A stretch of DNA of 64,000 bases from Labia minor (Eukaryota > Arthropoda > Insecta > Dermaptera > Spongiphoridae), in NCBI GenBank assembly GCA_963082975.1, contig OY720344.1:79286053-79350052 (forward strand). Reading direction: 5' to 3'. Below are positions 22,564-35,347 of the stretch, piece after piece (position 1 is the stretch's first letter; the number at the start of each line of letters is the position of its first letter). The position numbers and the translations under genes were made by a program. The notes below the pieces were generated by a model. That model was given only the letters and a program-made list of their open reading frames with translations. It made no database searches and had not been told where the DNA came from.

Positions 22564-24347
22564 TTCTGTAAAAGGATATTATTTCTATTAACATTACTTA
22601 TTTCAATTTACCTAATGGTGCAATTCCAAAATAACTCCTGAGAAATTTTCTTCAGGGCCTCGGTATTTAATCTGTAGTTATTCTAAATGTTCTAATTTGG
22701 AGAAATAAGATGGCCAGGTTCTATTACTTGAATGAAACCGGATTTATAATTATATTAAATTAGAAAAGTTTACTTCGCTTATAGAAGACCTAAAAATTAA
22801 AACTAGTAAGTGCAAATATTTTACAACTTTAGACATCAACTCTGCATTTTGTTCGTGTCCACTCCGAATAGAGGACAAGTAAAAAAAAATGTGGGTTTAA
22901 TTAAGCATTTTCAAGGCATTTTTAAGAATATCGTGGCATAAATCTATTTTGAAATTTGTTAATGGTAACCTTTTTTCAACAAACACTTTAAATAGTGGTT
23001 CTGTAAAAGGATATTATTTCTATTAACATTACTTATTTCAATTTACCTAATGGTGCAATTTCAAAATAACTCCTGAGAAATTTTCTTCAGCGCCTTGGTA
23101 TTTAATCTGTAGTTATTCTAAATGTTCTAATTTGGACATTTAAGATGGCCAGGTTCTATTACTTGAATGAAACCGGATTTATAATTATATTAAATTAGAA
23201 AAGTTTACTTCGCTTATAGAAGACCTAATAATTAAAACTAGAAAGTGCAAATATTTTACAACTTTAGACATCAACTCTGCATTTTGTTCGGGTCCACTCC
23301 GAATAGAGGACATTTAACATTACTTATTTAATTTTACCTAATGATTAAGCATTTTCAAGGCATTTTTAAGAATATCGTGGTTCAAATCTATTTTCAAATT
23401 TGTTATTGGTAAGATTTTTTAAACAAACACTTTAAATAGTTGTTCTGTAAAAGGATATTATTTCTATTAACATTACTTATTTCAATTTACCTCTTGGTGC
23501 AATTTCAAAATAACCCTTGAGAAATTTTCTTCAGGGCCTCGGTATTTAATCTGTAGTTATTCTAAATGTTCTAATTTGGACAAATAAGATGGCCAGGTTC
23601 TATTACTTGAATGAAACCGGATTTATAATTATATTAAATTAGAAAAGTTTACTTCGCTTATAGAAGACCTAATAATTAAAACTAGAAAGTGCAAATATTT
23701 TACAACTTTAGACATCAACTCTGCATTTTGTTCGGGTCCACTCCGAATAGAGGACATTTAACATTACTTATTTAATTTTACCTAATGATTAAGCATTTTC
23801 AAGGCATTTTTAAGAATATCGTGGTTCAAATCTATTTTCAAATTTGTTATTGGTAAGATTTTTTAAACAAACACTTTAAATAGTTGTTCTGTAAAAGGAT
23901 ATTATTTCTATTAACATTACTTATTTCAATTTACCTAATGGTGCAATTTCAAAATAACCCCTGAGAAATTTTCTTCAGGGCCTCGGTATTTAATCTGTAG
24001 TTATTCTAAATGTTCTAATTTGGACAAATAAGATGGCCAGGTTCTATTACTTGAATGAAACCGGATTTATAATTATATTAAATTAGAAAAGTTTACTTCG
24101 CTTATAGAAGACCTAAAAATTAAAACTAGTAAGTGCAAATATTTTACAACTTTAGACATCAACTCTGCATTTTGTTCGGGTCCACTCCGAATAGAGGACA
24201 TTTAACATTACTTATTTAAATTTACCTAATGGTGCAATTTCAAAATAACTCCTGAGAAATATTCTTCAGGGCCTCGGTATTTAATCAGTAGGCATTCTAA
24301 ATGTTCTAAGTTGGAAATGGTAACTTTTTTTCAACAAAAATTTAAAT

Positions 24348-24862
24348 CAGGGATGGGCAAACTTTTTTATGATGCGGTCTTCTTCTAATTTTTTTACAAT
24401 AAGTCGGTCCACCAGATATTTATTAAAATAATAATAATAAACAATGTGGTATAAATGTACAAAGGTAACTAAAAAAACAGAATAAGAAAGGAACCTAGGT
24501 ATATATTTTCAAACAAAATTTAAAGATTATAAAAGTATAAAAATAGCAAGTTCATAAGAAATATTCTGATTCGAATTATTATTTAAGATAAAGTCATGTG
24601 AAATTGTCCGCATTAGAAGATTTACACTGCATATCCTCTGCTAATTTAGTAAATCTTGGTGTATAATTACTAACTGCCAGTCTTGTACTGAATTCGAAGT
24701 GATTGTCTGTAAGACGGGAGCGATATTTTGATTTAATTATATTGATCGTAGAAAATGCAGAATCACATAGGTAGGTAGAGCCAAAGAACGATGTTAAATT
24801 TAATGCGAGACCTTTTAAATTAGGATACTTAACTTCGTCCATTAAATTCCAAAAAATATTTG
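24348..24862 (-). pseudogene. hAT fragment, copy 3 (right end deleted)
   Basis: Identical deletion junction to copy 2, with a few substitutions (for example a Glu to Asp change in the CESAFSTI motif). It was copied as part of a higher-order satellite block rather than by transposition. Confidence 0.9.
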
Positions 24863-26202
24863 TTCTGTAAAAGGATATTATTTCTATTAACATTACTTAT
24901 TTCAATTTACCTAATGGTGCAATTTCAAAATAACTCCTGAGAAATTTTCTTCAGGGCCTCGGTATTTAATCTGTAGTTATTCTAAATGCTCTAATTTGGA
25001 CAAATAAGATGGCCAGGTTCTATTACTTGAATGAAACCGGATTTATAATTATATTAAATTAGAAAAGTTTACTTCGCTTATAGAAGACCTAAAAATTAAA
25101 ACTAGTAAGTGCAAATATTTTACAACTTTAGACATCAACTCTGCATTTTGTTCGTGTCCACTCCGAATAGAGGACAATTAAAAAAAAATGTGGGTTTAAT
25201 TAAGCATTTTCAAGGCATTTTTAAGAATATCGTGGCATAAATCTATTTTGAAATTTGTTAATGGTAACCTTTTTTCAACAAACACTTTAAATAGTGGTTC
25301 TGTAAAAGGATATTATTTCTATTAACATTACTTATTTCAATTTACCTAATGGTGCAATTTCAAAATAACTCCTGAGAAATTTTCTTCAGCGCCTTGGTAT
25401 TTAAACTGTAGTTATTCTAAATGTTCTAATTTGGACAAATAAGATGGCCAGGTTCTATTACTTGAATGAAACCGGATTTATAATTATATTAAATTAGAAA
25501 AGTTTACTTCGCTTATAGAAGACCTAATAATTAAAACTAGAAAGTGCAAATATTTTACAACTTTAGACATCAACTCTGCATTTTGTTCGGGTCCACTCCG
25601 AATAGAGGACATTTAACATTACTTATTTAATTTTACCTAATGATTAAGCATTTTCAAGGCATTTTTAAGAATATCGTGGTTCAAATCTATTTTCAAATTT
25701 GTTATTGGTAAGATTTTTTAAACAAACACTTTAAATAGTTGTTCTGTAAAAGGATATTATTTCTATTAACATTACTTATTTCAATTTACCTAATGGTGCA
25801 ATTTCAAAATAACCCCTGAGAAATTTTCTTCAGGGCCTCGGTATTTAATCTGTAGTTATCCTAAATGTTCTAATTTGGACAAATAAGATGGCCAGGTTCT
25901 ATTACTTGAATGAAACCGGATTTATAATTATATTAAATTAGAAAAGTTTACTTCGCTTATAGAAGACCTAAAAATTAAAACTAGTAAGTGCAAATATTTT
26001 ACAACTTTAGACATCAACTCTGCATTTTGTTCGGGTCCACTCCGAATAGAGGACATTTAACATTACTTATTTAAATTTACCTAATGGTGCAATTTCAAAA
26101 TAACTCCTGAGAAATATTCTTCAGGGCCTCGGTATTTAATCAGTAGGCATTCTAAATGTTCTAAGTTGGAAATGGTAACTTTTTTTCAACAAAAATTTAA
26201 AT

Positions 26203-26717
26203 CAGGGATGGGCAAACTTTTTTATGATGCGGTCTTCTTCTAATTTTTTTACAATAAGTCGGTCCACCAGATATTTATTAAAATAATAATAATAAACAAT
26301 GTGGTATAAATGTACATAGGTAACTAAAAAAATAGAATAAGAAAGGAACCTAGGTATATATTTTCAAAGAAAATTTAAAGATTATAAAAGTATAAAAATA
26401 GCAAGTTCATAAGAAATATTCTGATTCGAATTATTATTTAAGATAAAGTCATGTGAAATTGTCCGCATTAGAAGATTTACACTGCATATCCTCTGCTAAT
26501 TTAGTAAATCTTGGTGTATAATTACTAACTGCCAGTCTTGTACTGAATTCGAAGTGATTGTCTGTAAGACGGGAGCGATATTTTGATTTAATTATATTGA
26601 TCGTAGAAAATGCAGATTCACATAGGTAGGTAGAGCCAAAGAACGATGTTAAATTTAATGCGAGACCTTTTAAATTAGGATACTTAACTTCGTCCATTAA
26701 ATTCCAAAAAATATTTG
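26203..26717 (-). pseudogene. hAT fragment, copy 4 (right end deleted)
   Basis: Identical deletion junction to copies 2 and 3 and the same flanking satellite variants. The 1855 bp offset from copy 3 marks the higher-order repeat period. Confidence 0.9.
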
Positions 26718-27989
26718 TTCTGTAAAAGGATATTATTTCTATTAACATTACTTATTTCAATTTACCTAATGGTGCAATTTCAAAATAACTCCTGAGAAAT
26801 TTTCTTCAGGGCCTCGGTATTTAATCTGTAGTTATTCTAAATGCTCTAATTTGGACAAATAAGATGGCCAGGTTCTATTACTTGAATGAAACCGGATTTA
26901 TAATTATATTAAATTAGAAAAGTTTACTTCGCTTATAGAAGACCTAAAAATTAAAACTAGTAAGTGCAAATATTTTACAACTTTAGACATCAACTCTGCA
27001 TTTTGTTCGTGTCCACTCCGAATAGAGGACAATTAAAAAAAAATGTGGGTTTAATTAAGCATTTTCAAGGCATTTTTAAGAATATCGTGGCATAAATCTA
27101 TTTTGAAATTTGTTAATGGTAACCTTTTTTCAACAAACACTTTAAATAGTGGTTCTGTAAAAGGATATTATTTCTATTAACATTACTTATTTCAATTTAC
27201 CTAATGGTGCAATTTCAAAATAACTCCTGAGAAATTTTCTTCAGCGCCTTGGTATTTAAACTGTAGTTATTCTAAATGTTCTAATTTGGACAAATAAGAT
27301 GGCCAGGTTCTATTACTTGAATGAAACCGGATTTATAATTATATTAAATTAGAAAAGTTTACTTCGCTTATAGAAGACCTAATAATTAAAACTAGAAAGT
27401 GCAAATATTTTACAACTTTAGACATCAACTCTGCATTTTGTTCGTGTCCACTCCGAATAGAGGACAAGTAAAAAAAAAATGTGGGTTTAATTATGCATTT
27501 TCAAGGTATTTTTAAGAATATCGTGGCATAAATCTATTTTGAAATTTGTTAATGGTAACCTTTTTTCAACAAACACTTTAAATAGTGGTTCTGTAAAAGG
27601 ATATTATTTCTATTAACATTACTTATTTAAATTTACCTAATGGTGCAATTTCAAAACAACTCCTGAGAAATATTGTTCAGTGCCTCGGAATTTAATCTGT
27701 AGGTATTCTAAATGTTCTAATTTGGACAAATAAGATGGCCAGGTTCTATTACTTGAATGAAACTGGATTTATCTTATCTTATTATGCTAGCTAAAATTGT
27801 ATATATCTATCTATTTATCTATAACCATTGGTTCTCAAAAACCGCTCTAACGATTTTTTTCAAATTCACACTAGATATAGTATTTATAAAGAAAAATTGA
27901 GTTTTATTGATCACATCTCTTGAAACTTACAGCTTCATTATTAATTTCTTAATTAAAAATTATATATGGGTGTGACGTCATCAATTTTA

Positions 27990-28322
27990 CTCCCGCCTTT
28001 TTTTAAAAGATATTGTATTAATATTTTTTTTATATTTAAAATATTTTAAAATAAAATTAAATTTCGAAATAAAATTAAAAATATTTATTTTTAATAAAAT
28101 ATATATATATTTTTATTAATCTCTCTCAAAAAAAAATAACAACAAAATAAAATACGGTTGGTTCACTCCCGCCTTTTTTTAAAAGATATTGTATTAATAT
28201 TTTTTTTATATTTAAAATATTTTAAAATTTATTATTTAATTTCGAAATAAAATTAAAAATATTTATTTTTAATAAAATATATATATATTTATTAATCTCT
28301 CTCAAAAAAAAAACAACAAAAC
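27990..28322. repeat. about 173 bp tandem duplication inside the 27772-29132 insertion
   Basis: ACTCCCGCCTTTTTTTAAAA followed by the same AT-rich run through TTAATCTCTCTCAAAAAAAA occurs at about 27990-28145 and again at about 28164-28322, with small indels. It is non-coding. Confidence 0.85.
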
Positions 28323-28611
28323 AAATAAATGTCTTTGAAAGATGGTAAAAATATCTTTTTAATTATCAAAATATCATAGAACATTGGTAAGAACAATTGT
28401 TTTTACTCCCCGAGTTCGAAGGATCGAAACTCGCCGCGTGCATTTTTTTTTTATCTATTTTCGTGATTTATTTATTCATTGTTCTTTTATTAATTAAGTT
28501 TTAGATAGTTTTATAATTTTTAATATTTTTTCAATAAAATATTATTTAATACAATTAATAATTGTAATAAATAATTAAAGAATAGTATATCAATATTTTT
28601 TAAAGGGTAGA

Positions 28612-28700
28612 GCGAGCTCGGTGTCCCAGGTATTAATATTACCAGCCAAATCCAATAATAATGAATCATTTTTTTTAACTTAAGTACCGGGTCCCGGTAT
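28612..28700. repeat. terminal repeat copy 1 of the Helitron-like insertion
   Basis: Contains AGCTCGGTGTCCCAGGTATT, then CCAGCCAAATCC, then TTTAACTTAAGTACCGGGTC. It lacks the GAGCCGAGGCTC part, so the hairpin is lost. The same block recurs at 28791-28893 and 29031-29132. Confidence 0.85.
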
Positions 28701-28790
28701 ACATATTTATGTATTATTGAGGACCCCAAGTTCCATGCATTGATGCAACATTTAATAATTGTAATAAATAATTAAAGAATTGTATATCAG

Positions 28791-28893
28791 CTCGGTGTCC
28801 CAAGTATTAATATTACCAGCCAAACCCAATATAATAATGAATTATTTTTTTTTAACTTAATTACCTAGCCGAGGCTCGGGGTCCCGGTGTGAT
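28791..28893. repeat. terminal repeat copy 2 of the Helitron-like insertion
   Basis: AGCTCGGTGTCCCAAGTATT through GCCGAGGCTCGGGGTCCCGG. The hairpin is partly kept (CTAGCCGAGGCTCGG). Confidence 0.85.
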
Positions 28894-29030
28894 CTTAATA
28901 TATTGTCAGAATTAGATAAATAATGTAGAGAGAAAAATTATTTAAAAATAGATATTTATTTAAATGAAAGAAAATTATTTAATTTACAGAATGAAAATGT
29001 CTATAATAATGTCTAAACATTTTTTCGAGC

Positions 29031-29132
29031 GACAGCTCGGTATCCCAGGTATTAATATTATCAGCCAAACCCAATAATAATGAATCATTTTTTTTAACTT
29101 AAGTACCGAGCCGAGGCTCGGGGTCCCGGTAC
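29031..29132. repeat. terminal repeat copy 3, forming the right end of the insertion
   Basis: AGCTCGGTATCCCAGGTATT through the perfect hairpin CCGAGCC-GA-GGCTCGG and GGTCCCGGTAC. It directly abuts resumed satellite sequence. Confidence 0.85.
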
Positions 29133-29314
29133 TAAATGTCTTAAATTAGAAAAGTTTACTTCGCTTATAGAAGACCTAGAAATTAACGCTAGAAAGTGCA
29201 AATATTTTACAACTTTGGACATCAACTCTGCATTTTGGTCGGGTCCAATCCGACTAGAGGACAAGTAAAAAAAATGTGGGTTTGGAAGAATGACAAACAC
29301 ACGTATTAAGAATG

Positions 29315-32300
29315 CCAGAAGACCGGCTCGTAAAAAAGTATATAAAGGAATTAAATTTTCAAACTGATTAACCATTTTCAAGGTATTTTTAAGAATATCG
29401 TGGCATAAATCTATTTTGAAATTTGTTAATGGTAACCTTTTTTCAACAAACACTTTAAATAGTTGTTCTGTAAAAGGATATTATTTCTATTAACATTACT
29501 TATTTCAACTTACCTAATGGTGCAATTTCAAAATAACTCCTGAGAAATTTTCTTCAGGGCCTCGGTATTTAATCTGTAGATATCCTAAATCTTCTAATTT
29601 GGACAAATCAGATGGCCAGGTTCTTTTACTTGAATGAAACCGGATTTATAATTGTCTTAAATTAGAAAAGTTTACTTCGCTTATAGAAAAGCTAAAAATT
29701 AAAACTAGAAAGTGCAAATATTTTACAACTTTAGACATCAACTCTGAATTTTGGTCGGGTCCACTCCGAATAGAGGACAATTAAAAAAAAATGTGGGTTT
29801 GGAAGAATGACAAACACACGTATTAACAATGCCAGAAGACCGGCTCGTAAAAAAGTATATAAAGGAATTAAATTTTCAAACTGATTAAGCATTTTCAAGG
29901 CATTTTTAAGAATATCGTGGCATAAATCTATTTTGAAATTTGTTAATGGTAACCTTTTTTACAACAAACACTTTAAATAGTTGTTCTTTAAAAGGATATT
30001 ATTTCTATTAACATTACTTATTTAAATTTACCTAATGGTGCAATTTCAAAACAACTCCTGAGAAATATTGTTCAGTGCCTCGGAATTTAATCTGTAGGTA
30101 TTCTAAATGTTCTAATTTGGACAAATAAGATGGCCAGGTTCTATTACTTGAATGAAACTGGATTTATAAATGTCTTAAATTAGAAAAGGTTACTTCGCTT
30201 ATAGAAGACCTAGAAATTAACACTAGAAAGTGCAAATATTTTACAACTTTGGACATCAATTCTGCATTTTGGTCGGGTCAAATCCGACTAGAGGACAAGT
30301 AAAAAAAATGTGGGTTTGGAAGAATGACAAACCCACGTATTAAGAATGCCAGAAGACCAGCTCGTAAAAAAGTATATAAAGGAATTAAATTTTCAAACTG
30401 ATTAACCATTTTCAAGGTATTTTTAAGAATATAGTGGCATAAATCTATTTTGAAATTTGTTAATGGTAACCTTTTTACAACAAACACTTTAAATAGTTGT
30501 TCTGTAAAAGGATATTATTTCTATTAACATTACTTATTTCAATTTACCTAATGGTATTTTTAAGAATATATTTCAAAACAACTCCTGAGAAATATTGTTC
30601 AGTGCCTCGGAATTTTATTCTGTAGGTATTCTAAATGTTATAATTTGGACAAATAAGATGGCCAGGTTCTATTACTTGAATGAAACTGGATTTATAAATG
30701 TCTTAAATTAGAAAAGGTTACTTCGCTTATAGAAGACCTAGAAATTAACACTAGAAAGTGCAAATATTTTACAACTTTTGACATCAACTCTGCATTTTGG
30801 TCGGGTTCAATCCGACTAGAGGACAAGTAAAAAAAATGTGGGTTTGGAAGAATGACAAACACACGTATTAAGAATGCCAGAAGACCGGCTCGTAAAAAAG
30901 TATATAAAGGAATTAAATTTTCAAACTGATTAACCATTTTCAAGGTATTTTTAAGAATATAGTGGCATAAATCTATTTTGAAATTTGTTAATGCTAACCT
31001 TTTTTCAACAAACACTTTAAATAGTTGTTCTGTAAAAGGATATTATTTCTATTAACATTACTTATTTCACTTTACCTAATGGTGCAATTTCAAAACATCT
31101 CCTGAGAAATATTGTTCAGTGCCTCGGAATTTTATTCTGTAGGTATTCTAAATGTTATAATTTGGACAAATAAGATGGCCAGGTTCTATTACTTGAATGA
31201 AACCGGATTTATAATTGTCTTAAATTAGAAAAGTTTACTTCGCTTATAGAAGAGCTAAAAATTAAAACTAGAAAGTGCAAATATTTTACAAATTTAGACA
31301 TCAACTCTGCATTTTGGTCGGGTCCACTCCGAATAGAGGACAATTAAAAAAAATTTGGGTTTGGAAGAATGACAAACACACGTATTAACAATGCCAGAAG
31401 ACCGGCTCGTAAAAAACTATATAAAGGAATTAAATTTTCAAAATGATTAAGCATTTTCAAGGCATTTTTAAGAATATCGTTGCATAAATCTATTTTGAAA
31501 TTTGTTAATGGTAACCTTTTTTCAACAAACACTTTAAATAGTTGTTCTGTAAAAGGATATTATTTCTATTAACATTACTTATTTCAATTTACCTAATGGT
31601 GCAATTTCAAAATAACTCCTGAGAAATTTTCTTCAGGGCCTCGGTATTTAATCTGTAGATATTCTAAATCTTCTAATTTGGACAAATCAGATGGCCAGGT
31701 TCTTTTACTTGAATGAAACCGGATTTATAATTGTCTTAAATTAGAAAAGTTTAATTCGCTTATAGAAGAGCTAAAAATTAAAACTAGAAAGTGCAAATAT
31801 TTTACAACTTTATACATCAACTCTGCATTTTGGTCGGGTCCACTCCGAATATAGGACAATTAAAAAAAAATGTGGGTTTGGAAGAATGACAAACACACGT
31901 ATTAACAATGCCAGAAGACCGGCTCGTAAAAAAGTATATAAAGGAATTAAATTTTCAAACTGATTAACCATTTTCAAGGTATTTTTAAGAATATCGTGGC
32001 ATAAATCTATTTTGAAATTTGTTAATGGTAACCTTTTTTCAACAAACACTTTAAATAGTTGTTCTGTAAAAGGATATTATTTCTATTAACATTACTTATT
32101 TCAACTTACCTAATGGTGCAATTTCAAAATAACTCCTGAGAAATTTTCTTCAGGGCCTCGGTATTTAATCTGTAGATATCCTAAATCTTCTAATTTGGAC
32201 AAATCAGATGGCCAGGTTCTTTTACTTGAATGAAACCGGATTTATAATTGTCTTAAATTAGAAAAGTTTACTTCGCTTATAGAAAAGCTAAAAATTAAAA

Positions 32301-34506
32301 CTAGAAAGTGCAAATATTTTACAACTTTAGACATCAACTCTGAATTTTGGTCGGGTCCACTCCGAATAGAGGACAATTAAAAAAAAATGTGGGTTTGGAA
32401 GAATGACAAACACACGTATTAACAATGCCAGAAGACCGGCTCGTAAAAAAGTATATAAAGGAATTAAATTTTCAAACTGATTAAGCATTTTCAAGGCATT
32501 TTTAAGAATATCGTGGCATAAATCTATTTTGAAATTTGTTAATGGTAACCTTTTTTACAACAAACACTTTAAATAGTTGTTCTTTAAAAGGATATTATTT
32601 CTATTAACATTACTTATTTAAATTTACCTAATGGTGCAATTTCAAAACAACTCCTGAGAAATATTGTTCAGTGCCTCGGAATTTAATCTGTAGGTATTCT
32701 AAATGTTCTAATTTGGACAAATAAGATGGCCAGGTTCTATTACTTGAATGAAACTGGATTTATAAATGTCTTAAATTAGAAAAGGTTACTTCGCTTATAG
32801 AAGACCTAGAAATTAACACTAGAAAGTGCAAATATTTTACAACTTTGGACATCAATTCTGCATTTTGGTCGGGTCAAATCCGACTAGAGGACAAGTAAAA
32901 AAAATGTGGGTTTGGAAGAATGACAAACCCACGTATTAAGAATGCCAGAAGACCAGCTCGTAAAAAAGTATATAAAGGAATTAAATTTTCAAACTGATTA
33001 ACCATTTTCAAGGTATTTTTAAGAATATAGTGGCATAAATCTATTTTGAAATTTGTTAATGGTAACCTTTTTACAACAAACACTTTAAATAGTTGTTCTG
33101 TAAAAGGATATTATTTCTATTAACAATCCTTATTTCAATTTACCTAATGGTATTTTTAAGAATATATTTCAAAACAACTCCTGAGAAATATTGTTCAGTG
33201 CCTCGGAATTTTATTCTGTAGGTATTCTAAATGTTATAATTTGGACAAATAAGATGGCCAGGTTCTATTACTTGAATGAAACTGGATTTATAAATGTCTT
33301 AAATTAGAAAAGGTTACTTCGCTTATAGAAGACCTAGAAATTAACACTAGAAAGTGCAAATATTTTACAACTTTTGACATCAACTCTGCATTTTGGTCGG
33401 GTTCAATCCGACTAGAGGACAAGTAAAAAAAATGTGGGTTTGGAAGAATGACAAACACACGTATTAAGAATGCCAGAAGACCGGCTCGTAAAAAAGTATA
33501 TAAAGGAATTAAATTTTCAAACTGATTAACCATTTTCAAGGTATTTTTAAGAATATAGTGGCATAAATCTATTTTGAAATTTGTTAATGCTAACCTTTTT
33601 TCAACAAACACTTTAAATAGTTGTTCTGTAAAAGGATATTATTTCTATTAACATTACTTATTTCACTTTACCTAATGGTGCAATTTCAAAACATCTCCTG
33701 AGAAATATTGTTCAGTGCCTCGGAATTTTATTCTGTAGGTATTCTAAATGTTATAATTTGGACAAATAAGATGGCCAGGTTCTATTACTTGAATGAAACC
33801 GGATTTATAATTGTCTTAAATTAGAAAAGTTTACTTCGCTTATAGAAGAGCTAAAAATTAAAACTAGAAAGTGCAAATATTTTACAAATTTAGACATCAA
33901 CTCTGCATTTTGGTCGGGTCCACTCCGAATAGAGGACAATTAAAAAAAATTTGGGTTTGGAAGAATGACAAACACACGTATTAACAATGCCAGAAGACCG
34001 GCTCGTAAAAAACTATATAAAGGAATTAAATTTTCAAAATGATTAAGCATTTTCAAGGCATTTTTAAGAATATCGTTGCATAAATCTATTTTGAAATTTG
34101 TTAATGGTAACCTTTTTTCAACAAACACTTTAAATAGTTGTTCTGTAAAAGGATATTATTTCTATTAACATTACTTATTTCAACTTACCTAATGGTGCAA
34201 TTTCAAAATAACTCCTGAGAAATTTTCTTCAGGGCCTCGGTATTTAATCTGTAGATATTCTAAATCTTCTAATTTGGACAAATCAGATGGCCAGGTTCTT
34301 TTACTTGAATGAAACCGGATTTATAATTGTCTTAAATTAGAAAAGTTTAATTCGCTTATAGAAGAGCTAAAAATTAAAACTAGAAAGTGCAAATATTTTA
34401 CAACTTTATACATCAACTCTGCATTTTGGTCGGGTCCACTCCGAATAGAGGACAATTAAAAAAAAATGTGGGTTTGGAAGAATGACAAACACACGTATTA
34501 ACAATG
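29315..34506. repeat. 2596 bp higher-order block, tandemly duplicated
   Basis: Positions 29315-31910 and 31911-34506 match at an offset of 2596 bp (five units), including shared rare changes: TCTGAATTTTGG, TCAAATCCGACTAG, a TATTTTTAAGAATATATTTC insertion and AAAATTTGGGTTT. The match ends near 34550, where TCCAACTGATTAAGC begins. Confidence 0.85.
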
Positions 34507-35347
34507 CCAGAAGACCGGCTCGTAAAAAAGTATATAAAGGAATTAAATTTTCCAACTGATTAAGCATTTTCAAGGCATTTTTAAGAATATCGTTGCATAA
34601 ATCTATTTTCAAATTTGTTAATGGTAACCTTTTTTTCAACAAACACTTTAAATAGTTGTTCTTCAAAAGGATATTATTTCTATTAACATTACTTATTTAA
34701 ATTTACCTAATGGTGCAATTTCAAAACAACTCCTGAGAAATATTGTTCAGTGCCTCGGAATTTAATCTGTAGGTATTCTAAATGTTCTAATTGGACAAAT
34801 AAGATGGCCAGGTTCTATTACTTGAATGAAACTGGATTTATAAATGTCTTAAATTAGAAAAGTTTACTTCGCTTATAGAAGACCTAGAAATTAACACTAG
34901 AAAGTACAAATATTTTACAACTTTGGACATCAACTCTGCATTTTGGTCGTGTCCAATCCGACTAGAGGACAAGTAAAAAAAATGTGGGTTTGGAAGAATG
35001 ACAAACACACGTATTAAGAATGCCAGAAGACCGGCTCGTAAAAAAGTATATAAAGGAATTAAATTTTCAAACTGATTAACCATTTTCAAGGTATTTTTAA
35101 GAATATAGTGGCATAAATCTATTTTGAAATTTGTTAATGGTAACCTTTTTTCAACAAACACTTTAAATAGTTGTTCTGTAAAAGGATATTATTTCTATTA
35201 ACATTACTTATTTCAATTTACCTAATGGTGCAATTTCAAAACAACTCCTGAGAAATATTGTTCAGTGCCTCGGAATTTTATTCTGTAGTTATTCTAAATG
35301 TTATAATTTGGACAAATAAGATGGCCAGGTTCTATTACTTGAATGAA

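Larger units (their letters stand above)
18867..27771. repeat. satellite array, left family (about 435-445 bp units with embedded hAT fragments)
   Basis: About 14 copies of the Gypsy-derived box (TCAACTCTGCATTTTG, near 19080, 19758, 20983, 21420, 21865, 22841, 23275, 23720, 24165, 25137, 25575, 26017, 26995, 27430). Units differ from the right family by TTTTGTTCG in the box, GAGGACATTTAACATTAC after it and TATATTAAATTAG before it. Several lack part of the GTTTGGAAGAATGACAAAC segment. Units are grouped in higher-order blocks of 2105, 2299 and 1855 bp, each carrying a hAT fragment; the middle block has one extra 445 bp unit. Open frames inside are decayed. Confidence 0.9.
27772..29132. mobile_element. 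Helitron-like non-coding insertion separating the two satellite arrays
   Basis: The satellite word GGATTTA|TAAATGTC is interrupted after GGATTTA (27771) and resumes with TAAATGTC at 29133, with no target duplication. The insert starts with TC (TCTTATCTTATTATGCTAGC), sits between host A and T, and has a perfect hairpin CCGAGCC-GA-GGCTCGG (29106-29121) ending 11 bp before its right end. These are Helitron hallmarks, but the expected CTRR end is not clear (the insert ends GGTCCCGGTAC). It contains a 173 bp tandem duplication (about 27990-28322) and three copies of its right terminus. No helicase or Rep coding is present. Confidence 0.6.
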
